From Anaerolineales bacterium (GTDB lineage Bacteria > Chloroflexota > Anaerolineae > 4572-78 > J111), in assembly GCA_015075405.1 (NCBI GenBank), contig JABTUK010000001.1, positions 310,001-374,000 on the forward strand: a stretch of DNA of 64,000 nucleotides. The letters run 5' to 3'. The notes beneath the pieces are model-generated. The model was not told the DNA's origin. It did not search any database and saw only the letters and a program-made list of their open reading frames with translations. The stretch's first letter is position 1, and each line of letters starts with the position of its first letter. Position numbers and translations under genes: made by a program. Below are positions 7,831-16,820 of this stretch, piece after piece.

Positions 7831-7849
7831 ACGTTCAACGTTGAACGTT
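7830..7849. repeat. 20-bp perfect palindrome after intI
   Basis: AACGTTCAACGTTGAACGTT is self-complementary and starts at the last base of the intI stop codon. It sits between convergent genes and may help end both transcripts. Related short strings (AACGTTCAACGTT) recur at 34796-34808 and (GTTCAACGTT) at 50101-50110. Confidence 0.6.
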
Positions 7850-7865
7850 CAACCTGATAACACCT

Positions 7866-10800
7866 TTACCTGGCCGGCGTGCCCACCCGCAGCGCATCAA
7901 AGGTAAAGCTGACCGGCTCAGCCTCGTCAAAATTATCCACCATCAACCCAAAGGTCCCCTCGCCGTAGGTATCATCGCTAATCGTATCCACCTGCTGGCC
8001 GTTGATGTAGAACTGATAGGTATCCCCCTGCCCGGCGACGGTCAGCACATTGGCCTCGCCTTCGGTCTGATTAATCAGCGGCGAAGCGGTCCAGTCAATC
8101 AGCGGCAGCAGTTCATCATCCTCGGTTTTCTCAATCGTGTAAAAGCCGTCGCCGCTGATGCGGAAAGTATAGAAATCATCACGCTCCTCGCCGGTTTGGA
8201 CGCGGAAGATCAGGCCGTAAGCATTATCAATGGCCCCGGTAAAGCTGGCCGTAGCTTGCAGCAGAAAATCGGCGGGCAGGGTTTGGTCGGGATAATAATC
8301 GTAGATCGCGCCGGGGGCAGGCTTGAGGTCAAAGCGGTACTGGCCGGCGGCGGTGTAATAGCCCCGGCCCCATGCCTGCTCGCTTTCATCGCTGATCAGG
8401 CCGCTGGCCGGGTCGCTAAAATCGTCGGCAAACAGTTCGCCGGCAAAATCGGGCGGAGGCGGGCCGGCCTGGGCCTTGCTCACCCCGGAGATGAGGATGT
8501 CGAAGCTGTAGAGCATATCGTCAAACTCGTCGGCCAGGTCGTCGTACTCCGCATCCAGGGCCGAAACCAGGACCACGTAAGTGGTTCCCTCCAGCGGCGT
8601 GGCCGCCACGGCGTAGCCAAAGTAGGGCTGCCCGTTCAGGTCGTAGGCAAAGTCAATGGTCTGGCCGTCAAACGCGCCCAGCACGTAATCCCGCGCATCG
8701 CCCAGAAATTGCAGATTTTCCAATTCGCCGGTCTGGTTCAAGGCGTCAATCACCTCCTGGATGGCCTGGCTGTCGGCCTGGGCTGGCGAGGGCGCATCCG
8801 GGTAGCTGTTACGCGAAAACGTCACCAGGGCCGAACTGGCCTCGTCAAAGAAATCCACCGTGCCCTGGGGCAAGCTCTCCTCAACCGTCCAATTTTCGGG
8901 GTAGAGCAGGGCAAAGCCCAACTCCTCGCTCACGTAGGGCCTAAAACCATCCACCACCGCCGCTTCGTCGTTGACCACAAACAGGCCCTCGTACTGCTCG
9001 TAGCGGCGGCCGTCCAAATCTTCGGCAATCACGCCGACCACGTAGTTGCCGCTGGGCGCAGGCGTGGTTTCGAGGGTAAAGGGCGTCTCGCCAAAGGTCA
9101 GCGTCCCGCCCTCGCGGACATACTTCTCGCGGCCCTGCTCGCCGGGCAGGGTCAAATCGTCGCCGCGCTCCAGCACCGTAAACTGGTCGCCCGCCTGCGG
9201 GATAATCTGGCGCGGCGCGCCCACCGCCTGGGTGATGCCGCTGGTAAAGCCAAAGACCTCGGTCATAGCGTCATCGCGGAAATACATCTTGGCAAAACGC
9301 GGCTCCCCGCCGCTGGCAAAGCGGTACGTCCCGCCGACGGCGTAAGTCGGCGTTTCGGCGTCGTAGGCCACCGGCTCAAACAAAGCCTTGACCGTATTCG
9401 TCCCATCGCTGATGGCGTAAACGGTCGGCTCCCACTCAAATTCAATACTCACGCCTTCCGGCGACCAGACTGGATAAGTCACCCCGCCGATAGTCTGGCT
9501 CTCGTCGGCGGCCAGGTAATCAATATCCTCGATCAGCAGCGCCGCTTCACGGGGCAAAAAGCGGCCAATAAAACTGTAAACGTAAGCCAGCCGGTCGCCG
9601 TTGATGTCGGTCTGGATCGTCACCGGCTCACCGGGCCGGGCAATCTCCGCCGAGAGGGTCAGCGGGGTGAGTTGGATCGGCTTGAGACCGGCGGCCAATT
9701 GGGCCCGGCCCGCCGCCGAAGTGCGGAAAACGCCGCTCTCCACCAAATACTGCACCAGATCGAGCGGATAACCGTACTGTAGGGCCAGCAGCAGCGGGAT
9801 TTCCTGCGGCCCGTAACCGGCGTTCTCCAGGGTGGCAATATCATTCTGGATGACCTCCCAATCGGCCTCGCTGATGCCCTCCGGGGCCTGGCTGGCTTGA
9901 GGCTGAGCCGCCACCGGCGCCGCTTCGGGCCGGCTGTAGCCGGTCGGGGCGGCCTGGCCGGTGTGGAAGAAATAGAGATATTCATCCCACTTGGAGACCT
10001 GGGCAAAACGCTCGGCTACGGTGGTGTAACCAAAATTATCAGCCGTGCCAAAAACCTGGGCGGTGGGGAAGTGAATGGCCAGGCCGGTTGAGCCGGGCCG
10101 GTTGGAGCCGTGTTTTTCGGCCACAATGGTCTGCTTGAGGGCGGCAAAAACCTGCTCGGCCGCGTCGGCCACGCCGGAGTCGCGGCTCAACTCGACGGCC
10201 AACTGGGAGAAGTGGCCCAAATCAATGTAAGGCGAGGGTGTTTCTTCGCCAAAGATGCTCTGGAACGCCTGGGCGTAGGCTCGCGCCTGGGAGGTGGCTT
10301 TGGGGTTGGTTTTGGCCAGCGCCGTCGCCAGGGTATCCACCGCCGCGTTCACCTGGGGAATCCCGGCCAGGTCCACCGCTGTCAGGGTGATATCGCGCCC
10401 TTTGGCCTCGGCCACCTCTTCCGGGGTGGTCTCGCCGGAAAAACCAAACTCCTGGGCCACCAGTTCGCGGCGCGATTCGTCGTCGAGAATCCGCAAATCG
10501 CGGGTAACATAAGCTTCCACGATCTTTTCGGAAAGTTCAGCGCCGTCCATACCCGGATTTTCGGTCAATTCCAGCAGGAAGCTGGCGTAGGCCCAACCCA
10601 GGGCCGGCTCGACCTCTTGCGAGGCGACGGCATAGCGGGCGTGCGGTTCCAGGGCAGTAAAGACTTCAAGCTGGCCCATCAGGCAGGCGTCAAAGCCGAT
10701 TAGATCAAACTTGTCAATGCCGGTCTGCCGGCGGGCCTGCTCCAATGCCCGGTCCATTTCCATCAGCCAGAGGCCGTCCACCCCAAACAGTTGGGCCACC

Positions 10801-11486
10801 ACCACCTGGTCGCGCCCCAGGCCGCCGGGGGCGGGGTCGTTCCAGCCGCCGGGCCAGCCGGCCCCGTGATCCGACATAATCAGGGCGTATTTTTGGGCCG
10901 GGTAATTTTCCACCGCCCAGGCGATAAAGTCCACCAGGGTTTCGCCGTCGGCCATGTTCAGCTCGCCCAAATCGGCCAGCTCCGGCGAGGTTATCTGCTT
11001 GAGGTTGGTATCTTTGGTCACGTAAAAGCGCTTGGTCGAAGTCCAGTTGCCCATACCCTGGTACGCCCCGCGATAACGGTCAATCTGCGAAACGATATTG
11101 ACCTGCTCGGTCGAGCCGATCAACTCGGCCTCGTTGAAGTCCACCAGGATGTCGTATTCCAAAATTTCGTCGTCAGCATCCTGGTAGAGCATGATGGTCC
11201 ACTCGGCCCCCGCCTGGCCGGAGGGTTGGGCAGCGGGAGGCGTTTCCGCTTCGGCGGGGGCCGGCGGCGCAGCCTCTTCTTCCACCGGGGCGGGCTGCGC
11301 CGCAATTTGGGTCGCCTCCACCGGCGGCTCCACCGGAGCGGGGGTAGGGGTAGGTTGCGACGGGGCCGGGTTGACCGGCGTGGCGACTTCAACCCCGCCA
11401 CAGGCTATCCAGGCCGCCACCAGCAGGCAGCCAGCCAATAGAATCCACATCCGCCGGTACGTCGCTCGCGTGAATAGTGGGGACAT
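7866..11486 (-). CDS. Secreted clostripain-family (C11) lipoprotein, long form
   Basis: 1206 aa. The N-terminus has a hydrophobic signal (MWILLAGCLLVAAWIAC) with possible lipobox cysteines at 20 or 29, then a Pro/Ala/Glu-rich linker to about residue 92. The peptidase C11 domain starts at AEWTIMLYQDADDEIL (about 94). The catalytic dyad is H207 (LIMSDHGAGW) and C268 (IGFDACLMGQ). A middle beta-rich part is followed by a PsbP/DUF1795-like segment near 850-980 (ELGFALLYPENWTVEE). The last about 180 residues (DDFSDPASGL... QFYINGQQVDTI) look like a LamG/DUF1080-type sugar- or surface-binding domain. Expected to be an extracytoplasmic Arg-directed cysteine protease. Lies downstream of a paralogue in the same direction; a terminator separates them. 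Confidence 0.88.
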   Translation of the reverse strand: MSPLFTRATYRRMWILLAGCLLVAAWIACGGVEVATPVNPAPSQPTPTPAPVEPPVEATQIAAQPAPVEEEAAPPAPAEAETPPAAQPSGQAGAEWTIMLYQDADDEILEYDILVDFNEAELIGSTEQVNIVSQIDRYRGAYQGMGNWTSTKRFYVTKDTNLKQITSPELADLGELNMADGETLVDFIAWAVENYPAQKYALIMSDHGAGWPGGWNDPAPGGLGRDQVVVAQLFGVDGLWLMEMDRALEQARRQTGIDKFDLIGFDACLMGQLEVFTALEPHARYAVASQEVEPALGWAYASFLLELTENPGMDGAELSEKIVEAYVTRDLRILDDESRRELVAQEFGFSGETTPEEVAEAKGRDITLTAVDLAGIPQVNAAVDTLATALAKTNPKATSQARAYAQAFQSIFGEETPSPYIDLGHFSQLAVELSRDSGVADAAEQVFAALKQTIVAEKHGSNRPGSTGLAIHFPTAQVFGTADNFGYTTVAERFAQVSKWDEYLYFFHTGQAAPTGYSRPEAAPVAAQPQASQAPEGISEADWEVIQNDIATLENAGYGPQEIPLLLALQYGYPLDLVQYLVESGVFRTSAAGRAQLAAGLKPIQLTPLTLSAEIARPGEPVTIQTDINGDRLAYVYSFIGRFLPREAALLIEDIDYLAADESQTIGGVTYPVWSPEGVSIEFEWEPTVYAISDGTNTVKALFEPVAYDAETPTYAVGGTYRFASGGEPRFAKMYFRDDAMTEVFGFTSGITQAVGAPRQIIPQAGDQFTVLERGDDLTLPGEQGREKYVREGGTLTFGETPFTLETTPAPSGNYVVGVIAEDLDGRRYEQYEGLFVVNDEAAVVDGFRPYVSEELGFALLYPENWTVEESLPQGTVDFFDEASSALVTFSRNSYPDAPSPAQADSQAIQEVIDALNQTGELENLQFLGDARDYVLGAFDGQTIDFAYDLNGQPYFGYAVAATPLEGTTYVVLVSALDAEYDDLADEFDDMLYSFDILISGVSKAQAGPPPPDFAGELFADDFSDPASGLISDESEQAWGRGYYTAAGQYRFDLKPAPGAIYDYYPDQTLPADFLLQATASFTGAIDNAYGLIFRVQTGEERDDFYTFRISGDGFYTIEKTEDDELLPLIDWTASPLINQTEGEANVLTVAGQGDTYQFYINGQQVDTISDDTYGEGTFGLMVDNFDEAEPVSFTFDALRVGTPAR

Positions 11487-11554
11487 TTTTTGTCTCTTTC
11501 TTGGGTATAGTTGGATTAATTGATGGGCAGTTGGGTGTATTCAAACTGAGATGA

Positions 11555-11630
11555 CGATTGGAAGAATAGGAGTCCAAACCTTGGTTTGGAAAAACCAGAG
11601 CAAGCTTTGGACTCCATTTCATTTCCCACT
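11555..11630. repeat. Inverted repeat upstream of protease gene
   Basis: GGAGTCCAAA (11569-11578) is repeated inverted as TTTGGACTCC (11606-11615), with internal AAACC/GGTTT pairing. Part of the about 400-bp intergenic region 11487-11886, which also holds the terminator at 11696-11727 and a dispersed repeat at 11765-11882. No other gene is seen there. Confidence 0.45.
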
Positions 11631-11695
11631 GAAATTGAACACACTTTATCGAATTTTACCAAATTAATTGGAGTTAAACCAACCTATCCTCAAAA

Positions 11696-11727
11696 AATAA
11701 GGGCAGGTCTTGCGACCTGCCCTTATT
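11696..11727 (-). terminator. Rho-independent terminator
   Basis: Perfect 14-bp stem, 11696-11709 (AATAAGGGCAGGTC) with 11714-11727, loop 4 nt. On the minus strand it is followed by TTATTTTTTG. It should end the transcript of the 1108-aa protease gene above it. Confidence 0.85.
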
Positions 11728-11764
11728 GAAAATCTAGATTACTTACAACTGTATATGTCGTCCA

Positions 11765-11882
11765 AAATCGCACCCTTCGATACGGCACTCGCTTCGCTCG
11801 GCCTACTCAGGATGCGATTTTTCGGAATCATAGCAGCCTGAGTGATTTGAGCGAAGCGAAAATCGTATCGAAGGCTGCTTTT
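11765..11882. repeat. Dispersed palindromic repeat, family A copy 1
   Basis: Contains AATCGCACCCTTCGATACG, CTCGCTTCGCTC and CTACTCAGGATGCGAT in one half. The complementary strings GAGCGAAGCG and CGTATCGAAGGCTGC are in the other half. Same modules recur at 26540-26711, 43121-43275, 44354-44403 and 48717-48841. Non-coding. Confidence 0.8.
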
Positions 11883-11886
11883 TTAC

Positions 11887-14800
11887 CTATTCGCTGGCCG
11901 GTGTGCCCACCGTAAGATCGTCGTAGTAGAAAGTGACCGGCGCTTCCTCGTCGAAGTTGTTGCTGATGATGCCAAAGGTGCCGCCGCTGTGGGTCGCGTC
12001 GGTAAAGGTGTTCACCTGCTGGCCGTTGATGTACAGGTTGTAGGTCTCGCCTTGACCGGTGACCGTCAAAACGTTGGCCGCCAGTTCATCCTGGTTTATC
12101 AACTCCGAGGCAGTCCAATCAATCAGGGTGGTGGTCTCCGTGCCATCCGACCGCTCGACGGTGTAAAAGCCGTCGCCGGAGATGCTGAAGGCATAATAGC
12201 CGTTCTCGCTCAATCGGAAGACCAGGCCGTAGCTGTTGTTCACTGCCCCCTCGTAGCCGGAGGTGATTTGCAGCATAAAGGTGTCATCCAAAGCCCCGCC
12301 CTCGTAGTAATCGTAGATGGGGCCAGCGTAGGGGGTCAGTTCGACCACATATTGTTCGATGTTTGGATCATAGTAACCCCGGCCCCAATCCTGGGCCTCC
12401 TGGGCGTCCACCAGGCCGCTGCTGGGATCGGTAAAGTCGTCCACCGCTGAGTCGGCAAAGTCGGGCGGGGCTGCGCCGATCTCTTCTTTGCTCACACCGG
12501 AGATGAGGATATCGAAGTTTTCCAGCATGGTATTAAATTCGGTAATAGCGGTCTCCAGGTTGGAGTCGGCGGCCACCAGCAGGATGCTGTAGGTGACATC
12601 CGGAGTGGGGGTGGTGACGACCACAAAGCCGGAATACGATTGGCCGTCCTGCTCGTAAGTAAAATCAACTTCCCGCCCATCAAACGCGCCAACGATGATA
12701 TCGGTGGTTTCGCTGACGTATTGCAGATTTTCCAGGCCCTCGAGCTGGTTCAAAAAGTCAACGTTGCTCTGGATGGCCTGCTCGTTGGCCCCCTGGGTCC
12801 CGGCGGCGTCGGGATAGCTTTCCTTATAGATAATGGCATAAGCCGAGTCATCCGCGTTAGCGAAGCTCACACTGGCATTTTCGGTATTTTCTTCGGGTTC
12901 CAGCCAGGTGTCGGGGTAAAGCAGAGCAAAGCCCAAATCCTGGTTGGCATAGGCGGTAAAACCATCCACCGCCGAAGCATCCTCATTTTCCACAAACAAG
13001 CCCTCGTACTGTTCCTGGGTTTGACCGTCCACATCTTCGGCAATAAAGCCCAAAATGTAGCTGCCGGCGGGGGCGGGAATTTCTTCGACAAAGAAGGGTT
13101 CCTGGCTAAAGGTTAACGTCCCCCCCTCGCGGCTAAACGTTTCGCTTTCGGCCTCATCGCTCAAGGTATAGCCTTCTTCGAGGACGGTAAATTGATCGCC
13201 CGGTTTGGGGGTGATTTCACGCGGGCTGCCGCCACTGGTGGCCGCGTCGCCGGTGAAGCCAAAAACCTCGGTCAGTTCGCCGTCGCGGAAATAGAGCGTG
13301 GCATAGCGCTGCTCACCGCTGTCGGCAAAGGTAAAGATACCGTTGGTAGAGTAAGTAGGCGACTCGGCGTCATAAGTATCGGGGGAGAGCAGCGCCCGAA
13401 CCGAGGTGGTGCCATCGTTGATGGCGTAAATATAAGGCTCCCAATCATAATCAACGCTGACGCTGCCTTCCGGCCAAACCGGGTAGATGACGCCCTCAAC
13501 CTCGTTATTCTCATCGGCAAAGATGTAATCCTGGTCTTCGACAACCAGCAGTTCTTCGTTGGGCAAAATCCGGCCGATGAAGGTATAGATGTAGGCCAGC
13601 CGGTCGCCGCTGACCTCAGTCTGAAGGTTGACCGTCTGGCCGATGGAGGCGACTTCGGCGGACAGGGTCAGCGGGGCCATTTGCAGCGGCTTGAGGCTGG
13701 CGGCCTGCTGCTGCGCCTGGTTCAACTGCTCTTCGCTGGTGATGAAGCCGCCGTATTCCTCTTCCAAATCAACTTCAGGCGCGGGCGCGGGTTCGGCGTC
13801 GGGCGCGGCGGCCACTATTTCGCCGCCCGTGCCAATGTAGTGGAAGTTGAGAAACTCGTCCCACTTGGTCTGCTCGGCAAAGCGGGAGGCGACCTCGGTG
13901 TAACCAAAGTTGTCACCCTCGCTAAAAATTTCGCTGGTCGGAAAGTGAATGGCTATGCCGCTGGCCCCTGGCCGTTCCGGGCCGTTTTTCTCGGCCACAA
14001 TGGCCTGGCTGAGAGCCGCGTTCAGCTCATCCGCCGCTGCGCTCACCTGCGGGTCGCCGCTCAACTCGACGGCCAGTTGGGCAAAGTGGCCCAAATCAAT
14101 ATAGGGCGAGGGCAGTTCATCACTAAAAATAGAGGTAAAGGCTTGAGCATAGGCCCGGGCCTGGGCGGTAACAGCCGGGTCAATATTGACCAGACTGGCG
14201 GCCAGATTGTCCAGCGCCGCGTTAACCGCCGGTATCGCCGCCAGGTTAACCGCGGTCAGGGTAATATCCTGGCCGCTGGCTTCGGCCACTTCCTGGGGCG
14301 TGGTCTGGTCTTCATAGCCGTAGGCTTCGGCCACAAAGGCTTGCCGGGCGGCGTCATCCACAATGCGCTGATCCTGGTCAATGTAGCTGTCAACGATGTG
14401 CTGGCCCAGTTCGGCCCCATCCATGGCCGGGTTGTTGACCAGTTCACTCAAAAAACTGGTGTAGGCCCAGCCCAGAGCCGGTTCCGTCTCTTGCGAGGCT
14501 ACGCTGTAACGGGCGTGGGGAACCAGGGCGTTAAAAACTTCCAGTTGGGCCATCAGGCAGGCGTCAAAGCCAATAAATTCAAATTGGTCAATCCCGGCCT
14601 GGGCGCGAGCCGCTTCCAGAGAACGGTCAATTTCCATTAAATATAACTGGTCGCCAAAACCCTGGGCCAAATAAATATCATCGGCCCCCAATTCGCCGGG
14701 GTCGGGGTCGCCAAAGCCGCCGGGCCAGCCTGACCCGTGATCCGACATAATCAGGGCATATTTACGAGCCGGGAAGTTGGCCGCAGCCCAGGTGATAAAA

Positions 14801-15213
14801 TCAACCAGGGTGGGGCCGTCGGCCATATTAACCTCGCCCAAATCGGCCAACTCTTCGGAGCCGATTTCATCCAGGTTGTCATCCTGGGTCAGGTAGAAGC
14901 GTTTGGTTGAGGTCCAATCGCCCATGCCGTCAAACGCGCCGGCAAAGCGGTCTACCTGGGCCACGATGTTGACTTCGGCGGTGGAGCCGATGCGCTCGGC
15001 TTCGTTGAAGTCAATCATAATGTCGCGCTCCAGGATTTCGTCGTCGGCGTCCTGGTAAAGCATAATCGTCCATTCGGCTTCGCCCTGAGCGGCGGGGCGT
15101 CCGGCAGGTGCGGCTAAGGCTTCAGGGCCGTTGCCAAGAAGCCCCATTAATATCACCAGGCATAGGGCCAGCAACGCCCCTGCTCTACGGAGTCGTATTA
15201 ACATATTAACCAC
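11887..15213 (-). CDS. Secreted clostripain-family (C11) protein, second paralogue
   Basis: 1108 aa, starting at GTG 15213 (GCGAGGG upstream); an ATG at 15204 is also possible. Sec signal peptide at residues 1-35 (LLALCLVILMGLLGNGPEALA-type, cleavage near ALA-A). Peptidase C11 domain from about 47, with dyad H159 (IMSDHGSGW) and C219 (IGFDACLMAQ). As in the neighbour, a PsbP-like segment (DLGFALLYPDTWLEP, about 780) and a C-terminal LamG/DUF1080-like domain (YNLYINGQQVNTF) follow. It lacks the lipobox and the long Pro/Ala linker of its paralogue, so it is probably released or differently anchored. The two genes align over almost their whole length: a tandem duplication. Confidence 0.88.
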   Translation of the reverse strand: MVNMLIRLRRAGALLALCLVILMGLLGNGPEALAAPAGRPAAQGEAEWTIMLYQDADDEILERDIMIDFNEAERIGSTAEVNIVAQVDRFAGAFDGMGDWTSTKRFYLTQDDNLDEIGSEELADLGEVNMADGPTLVDFITWAAANFPARKYALIMSDHGSGWPGGFGDPDPGELGADDIYLAQGFGDQLYLMEIDRSLEAARAQAGIDQFEFIGFDACLMAQLEVFNALVPHARYSVASQETEPALGWAYTSFLSELVNNPAMDGAELGQHIVDSYIDQDQRIVDDAARQAFVAEAYGYEDQTTPQEVAEASGQDITLTAVNLAAIPAVNAALDNLAASLVNIDPAVTAQARAYAQAFTSIFSDELPSPYIDLGHFAQLAVELSGDPQVSAAADELNAALSQAIVAEKNGPERPGASGIAIHFPTSEIFSEGDNFGYTEVASRFAEQTKWDEFLNFHYIGTGGEIVAAAPDAEPAPAPEVDLEEEYGGFITSEEQLNQAQQQAASLKPLQMAPLTLSAEVASIGQTVNLQTEVSGDRLAYIYTFIGRILPNEELLVVEDQDYIFADENNEVEGVIYPVWPEGSVSVDYDWEPYIYAINDGTTSVRALLSPDTYDAESPTYSTNGIFTFADSGEQRYATLYFRDGELTEVFGFTGDAATSGGSPREITPKPGDQFTVLEEGYTLSDEAESETFSREGGTLTFSQEPFFVEEIPAPAGSYILGFIAEDVDGQTQEQYEGLFVENEDASAVDGFTAYANQDLGFALLYPDTWLEPEENTENASVSFANADDSAYAIIYKESYPDAAGTQGANEQAIQSNVDFLNQLEGLENLQYVSETTDIIVGAFDGREVDFTYEQDGQSYSGFVVVTTPTPDVTYSILLVAADSNLETAITEFNTMLENFDILISGVSKEEIGAAPPDFADSAVDDFTDPSSGLVDAQEAQDWGRGYYDPNIEQYVVELTPYAGPIYDYYEGGALDDTFMLQITSGYEGAVNNSYGLVFRLSENGYYAFSISGDGFYTVERSDGTETTTLIDWTASELINQDELAANVLTVTGQGETYNLYINGQQVNTFTDATHSGGTFGIISNNFDEEAPVTFYYDDLTVGTPASE

Positions 15214-15265
15214 AGTAACCCTCGCTTAATGGTATATTCTCAAAGATGGTAATTTGCAGGACTCT

Positions 15266-15351
15266 GTAGATCCAATTTGAGGAGCCAGCACGCCCACGTG
15301 CGGCTCCGTTCGGCACGTAGGCGTGCCTCACTCCTCAAAAATTGGATCTAC
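15266..15351. repeat. Dispersed palindromic repeat, family B copy 1
   Basis: 86-bp imperfect palindrome. GTAGATCCAATT at 15266-15277 is mirrored by AATTGGATCTAC at 15340-15351. Inner arms carry GGAGCCAGCACGCCCACGTG and CACGTAGGCGTGCCTCACTC. Other copies at 18617-18707, 21744-21835 and 42940-43055; this copy is in the opposite orientation to copies 2 and 3. Confidence 0.88.
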
Positions 15352-15363
15352 TGGGACGGGTAT

Positions 15364-16044
15364 TTAATTGTTGTTGCTCTTGGGTAACTGAGGAATCAGC
15401 CACGACAAGAAGGCATCGGTAGAGCGCGTTTGCATCAGCACCCGGCCGGGGCCGGTCAGGTCAACCACCAGGCCCTCGCCACTGAGCAGGGTAGATTTCA
15501 TACCGCCCACCCGGCGCACTTGAAAACCCACCTTTTCGCTAAAAGCCACAATGTGGCCGGTATCCACCGTGTATTTCTGGCCGGCGGCCAGGTCCAATTC
15601 GTGAATAGCCCCATAACTGGCCAGGACGAGCGGGCCGGAGCCGGTGGCTTTGAGCAAAATCAGGCCGCCGGAGCCAAAAAAGCCTTTGGCCCCGCCCCAA
15701 CTGGTGCTAATCTCAACACTGCTGGCCGAGGCGACAAACGCGCCGGATTGGACCAGCATGGCCTCGTTTTGCAGCTCCAGTACAAACATATCGCCGGGTA
15801 GGGCCGGGGCCAGGTGAATTTCGCCACCCTGGGCCGGGGCTTTGTAGGTATTGACAAAAAACGACTCGCCGCCGAGGACTGAGCGAGCCAGGGATTTGAG
15901 AAAGCCGCCCTGCATTTTAGTTTCAATGGCTATGCCTTCAGACATGCCAACCATCGCGCCGCCTTCAACACGAACCTCTTCGCCGGGGCTAAGTTTTACC
16001 CGTGTCATTGAAAAGGAGGGACGATAGAGAATTTCAGTTTGCAT
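15364..16044 (-). CDS. AIM24 / TIGR00266 family protein
   Basis: 226 aa. The sequence follows the AIM24 (TIGR00266) beta-sandwich pattern: LSPGEEVRVEGGAMVGMSEG, then MQGGFLKSLARSVLGGESFFVN, then EIHLAPALPGDMFVLEL, then GAKGFFGSGGLILLKATGSG and FSEKVGFQVRR. No signal peptide or membrane segment. Family members are found in many bacteria and in mitochondria; the biochemical role is not settled. The start has AAGGAATC-type purines upstream. It follows the ASCH-like gene by 33 bp in the same direction, so the two may be co-transcribed. Confidence 0.88.
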   Translation of the reverse strand: MQTEILYRPSFSMTRVKLSPGEEVRVEGGAMVGMSEGIAIETKMQGGFLKSLARSVLGGESFFVNTYKAPAQGGEIHLAPALPGDMFVLELQNEAMLVQSGAFVASASSVEISTSWGGAKGFFGSGGLILLKATGSGPLVLASYGAIHELDLAAGQKYTVDTGHIVAFSEKVGFQVRRVGGMKSTLLSGEGLVVDLTGPGRVLMQTRSTDAFLSWLIPQLPKSNNN

Positions 16045-16077
16045 CGTAGATTCCTTTCTTGCTGCGTGAGAAAAAGC

Positions 16078-16569
16078 TTATGATTTTAGAGAAAATTTAC
16101 CAAAACTGGAGCGTTTTTTGGGCGCGGCTTTGAGCGCCGGTTCAAATTCCAAGACCCAGACTTCGGGATTATCTTCCCAGCGGGTCCCTGGTTCGGAGTT
16201 CATAATGTTCCAGGTAGCCATAAAGGTACGCAAGGCCCATTGGGCATCACTGATGCCCTCTTCCATCGAAGTGATGGGGAGTTCCTTCAGAATTTCGGCC
16301 TCGGTCAGGTCTTGCAGCCGCTCGCGGCGGATGGCCGTAAGCCTGATATTGCCGACGGTTTTTTTGGCCAGGCCGGGCTGCACCGAGTAGGTTTTGCCCA
16401 CCTCGTAGAGCGGCTTGGGCACACCGGCATCGGCGGTGCGGATGACTTTTAGAATGGGCCGGTCAGGGTCAGCCTCATCCACTACGGCATAATCACCCTC
16501 TTGCACCAAGCGCCGGTTTTGGGTTTTTTGCCCACTGATAACATACTTCCAGGTGTGCAGAAAAAGCAT
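16078..16569 (-). CDS. ASCH/PUA-like domain protein
   Basis: 163 aa. VISGQKTQNRRLVQEGDYAVVD at the start, GNIRLTAIRRERLQDLTEAE in the middle and EVWVLEFEPAL near the end match the strand order of ASCH/PUA-like RNA-binding folds. No catalytic motif and no membrane segment. The start follows AGAGGGATAAAC. It lies just upstream of the AIM24 gene in the same direction. RNA or nucleotide binding is plausible from the fold; the target is unknown. Confidence 0.6.
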   Translation of the reverse strand: MLFLHTWKYVISGQKTQNRRLVQEGDYAVVDEADPDRPILKVIRTADAGVPKPLYEVGKTYSVQPGLAKKTVGNIRLTAIRRERLQDLTEAEILKELPITSMEEGISDAQWALRTFMATWNIMNSEPGTRWEDNPEVWVLEFEPALKAAPKKRSSFGKFSLKS

Positions 16570-16594
16570 AGTGTTTATCCCTCTTTCCTAAGAT

Positions 16595-16812
16595 TATAGG
16601 TAGCAGAGTAGCAAGGTCGCAAAGTAACAGGGTCGCAAGGTCGCAAAGTAGCAGAGATATTTCTGGCTATTTTGGAATTCAGGGGTCAGAGGCAACGTGA
16701 TGCGTGATGCGTGACCAGGATCATCACGCATCACGTATCAGGCCCAAACCCCACAAAATCCTGAAGAACCACATATCTTTGCTACCCTGCGACTCTGCTA
16801 CCCTGTTACTTG
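16595..16812. repeat. Short-unit inverted repeat region
   Basis: The region between two genes holds a direct array of AGCAAGGTCGCAAAGT-type units (16600-16655), whose complement recurs at 16780-16812 (GCTACCCTGCGACTCTGCTA). Between them is GTGATGCGTGATGCGTGA (16698-16715) with its complement TCATCACGCATCACGTATC (16721-16739). Both pairs can fold into long hairpins. No gene. Confidence 0.65.
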
Positions 16813-16820
16813 CTACCTGT

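Noticed and set aside
8196..9782. Long plus-strand frame of 528 codons opposite the clostripain gene
   Set aside because: Antisense shadow of a GC-rich gene; no ribosome site and no recognisable protein. The same applies to long antisense frames opposite groEL, mfd, the GldG fusion and the second clostripain gene.
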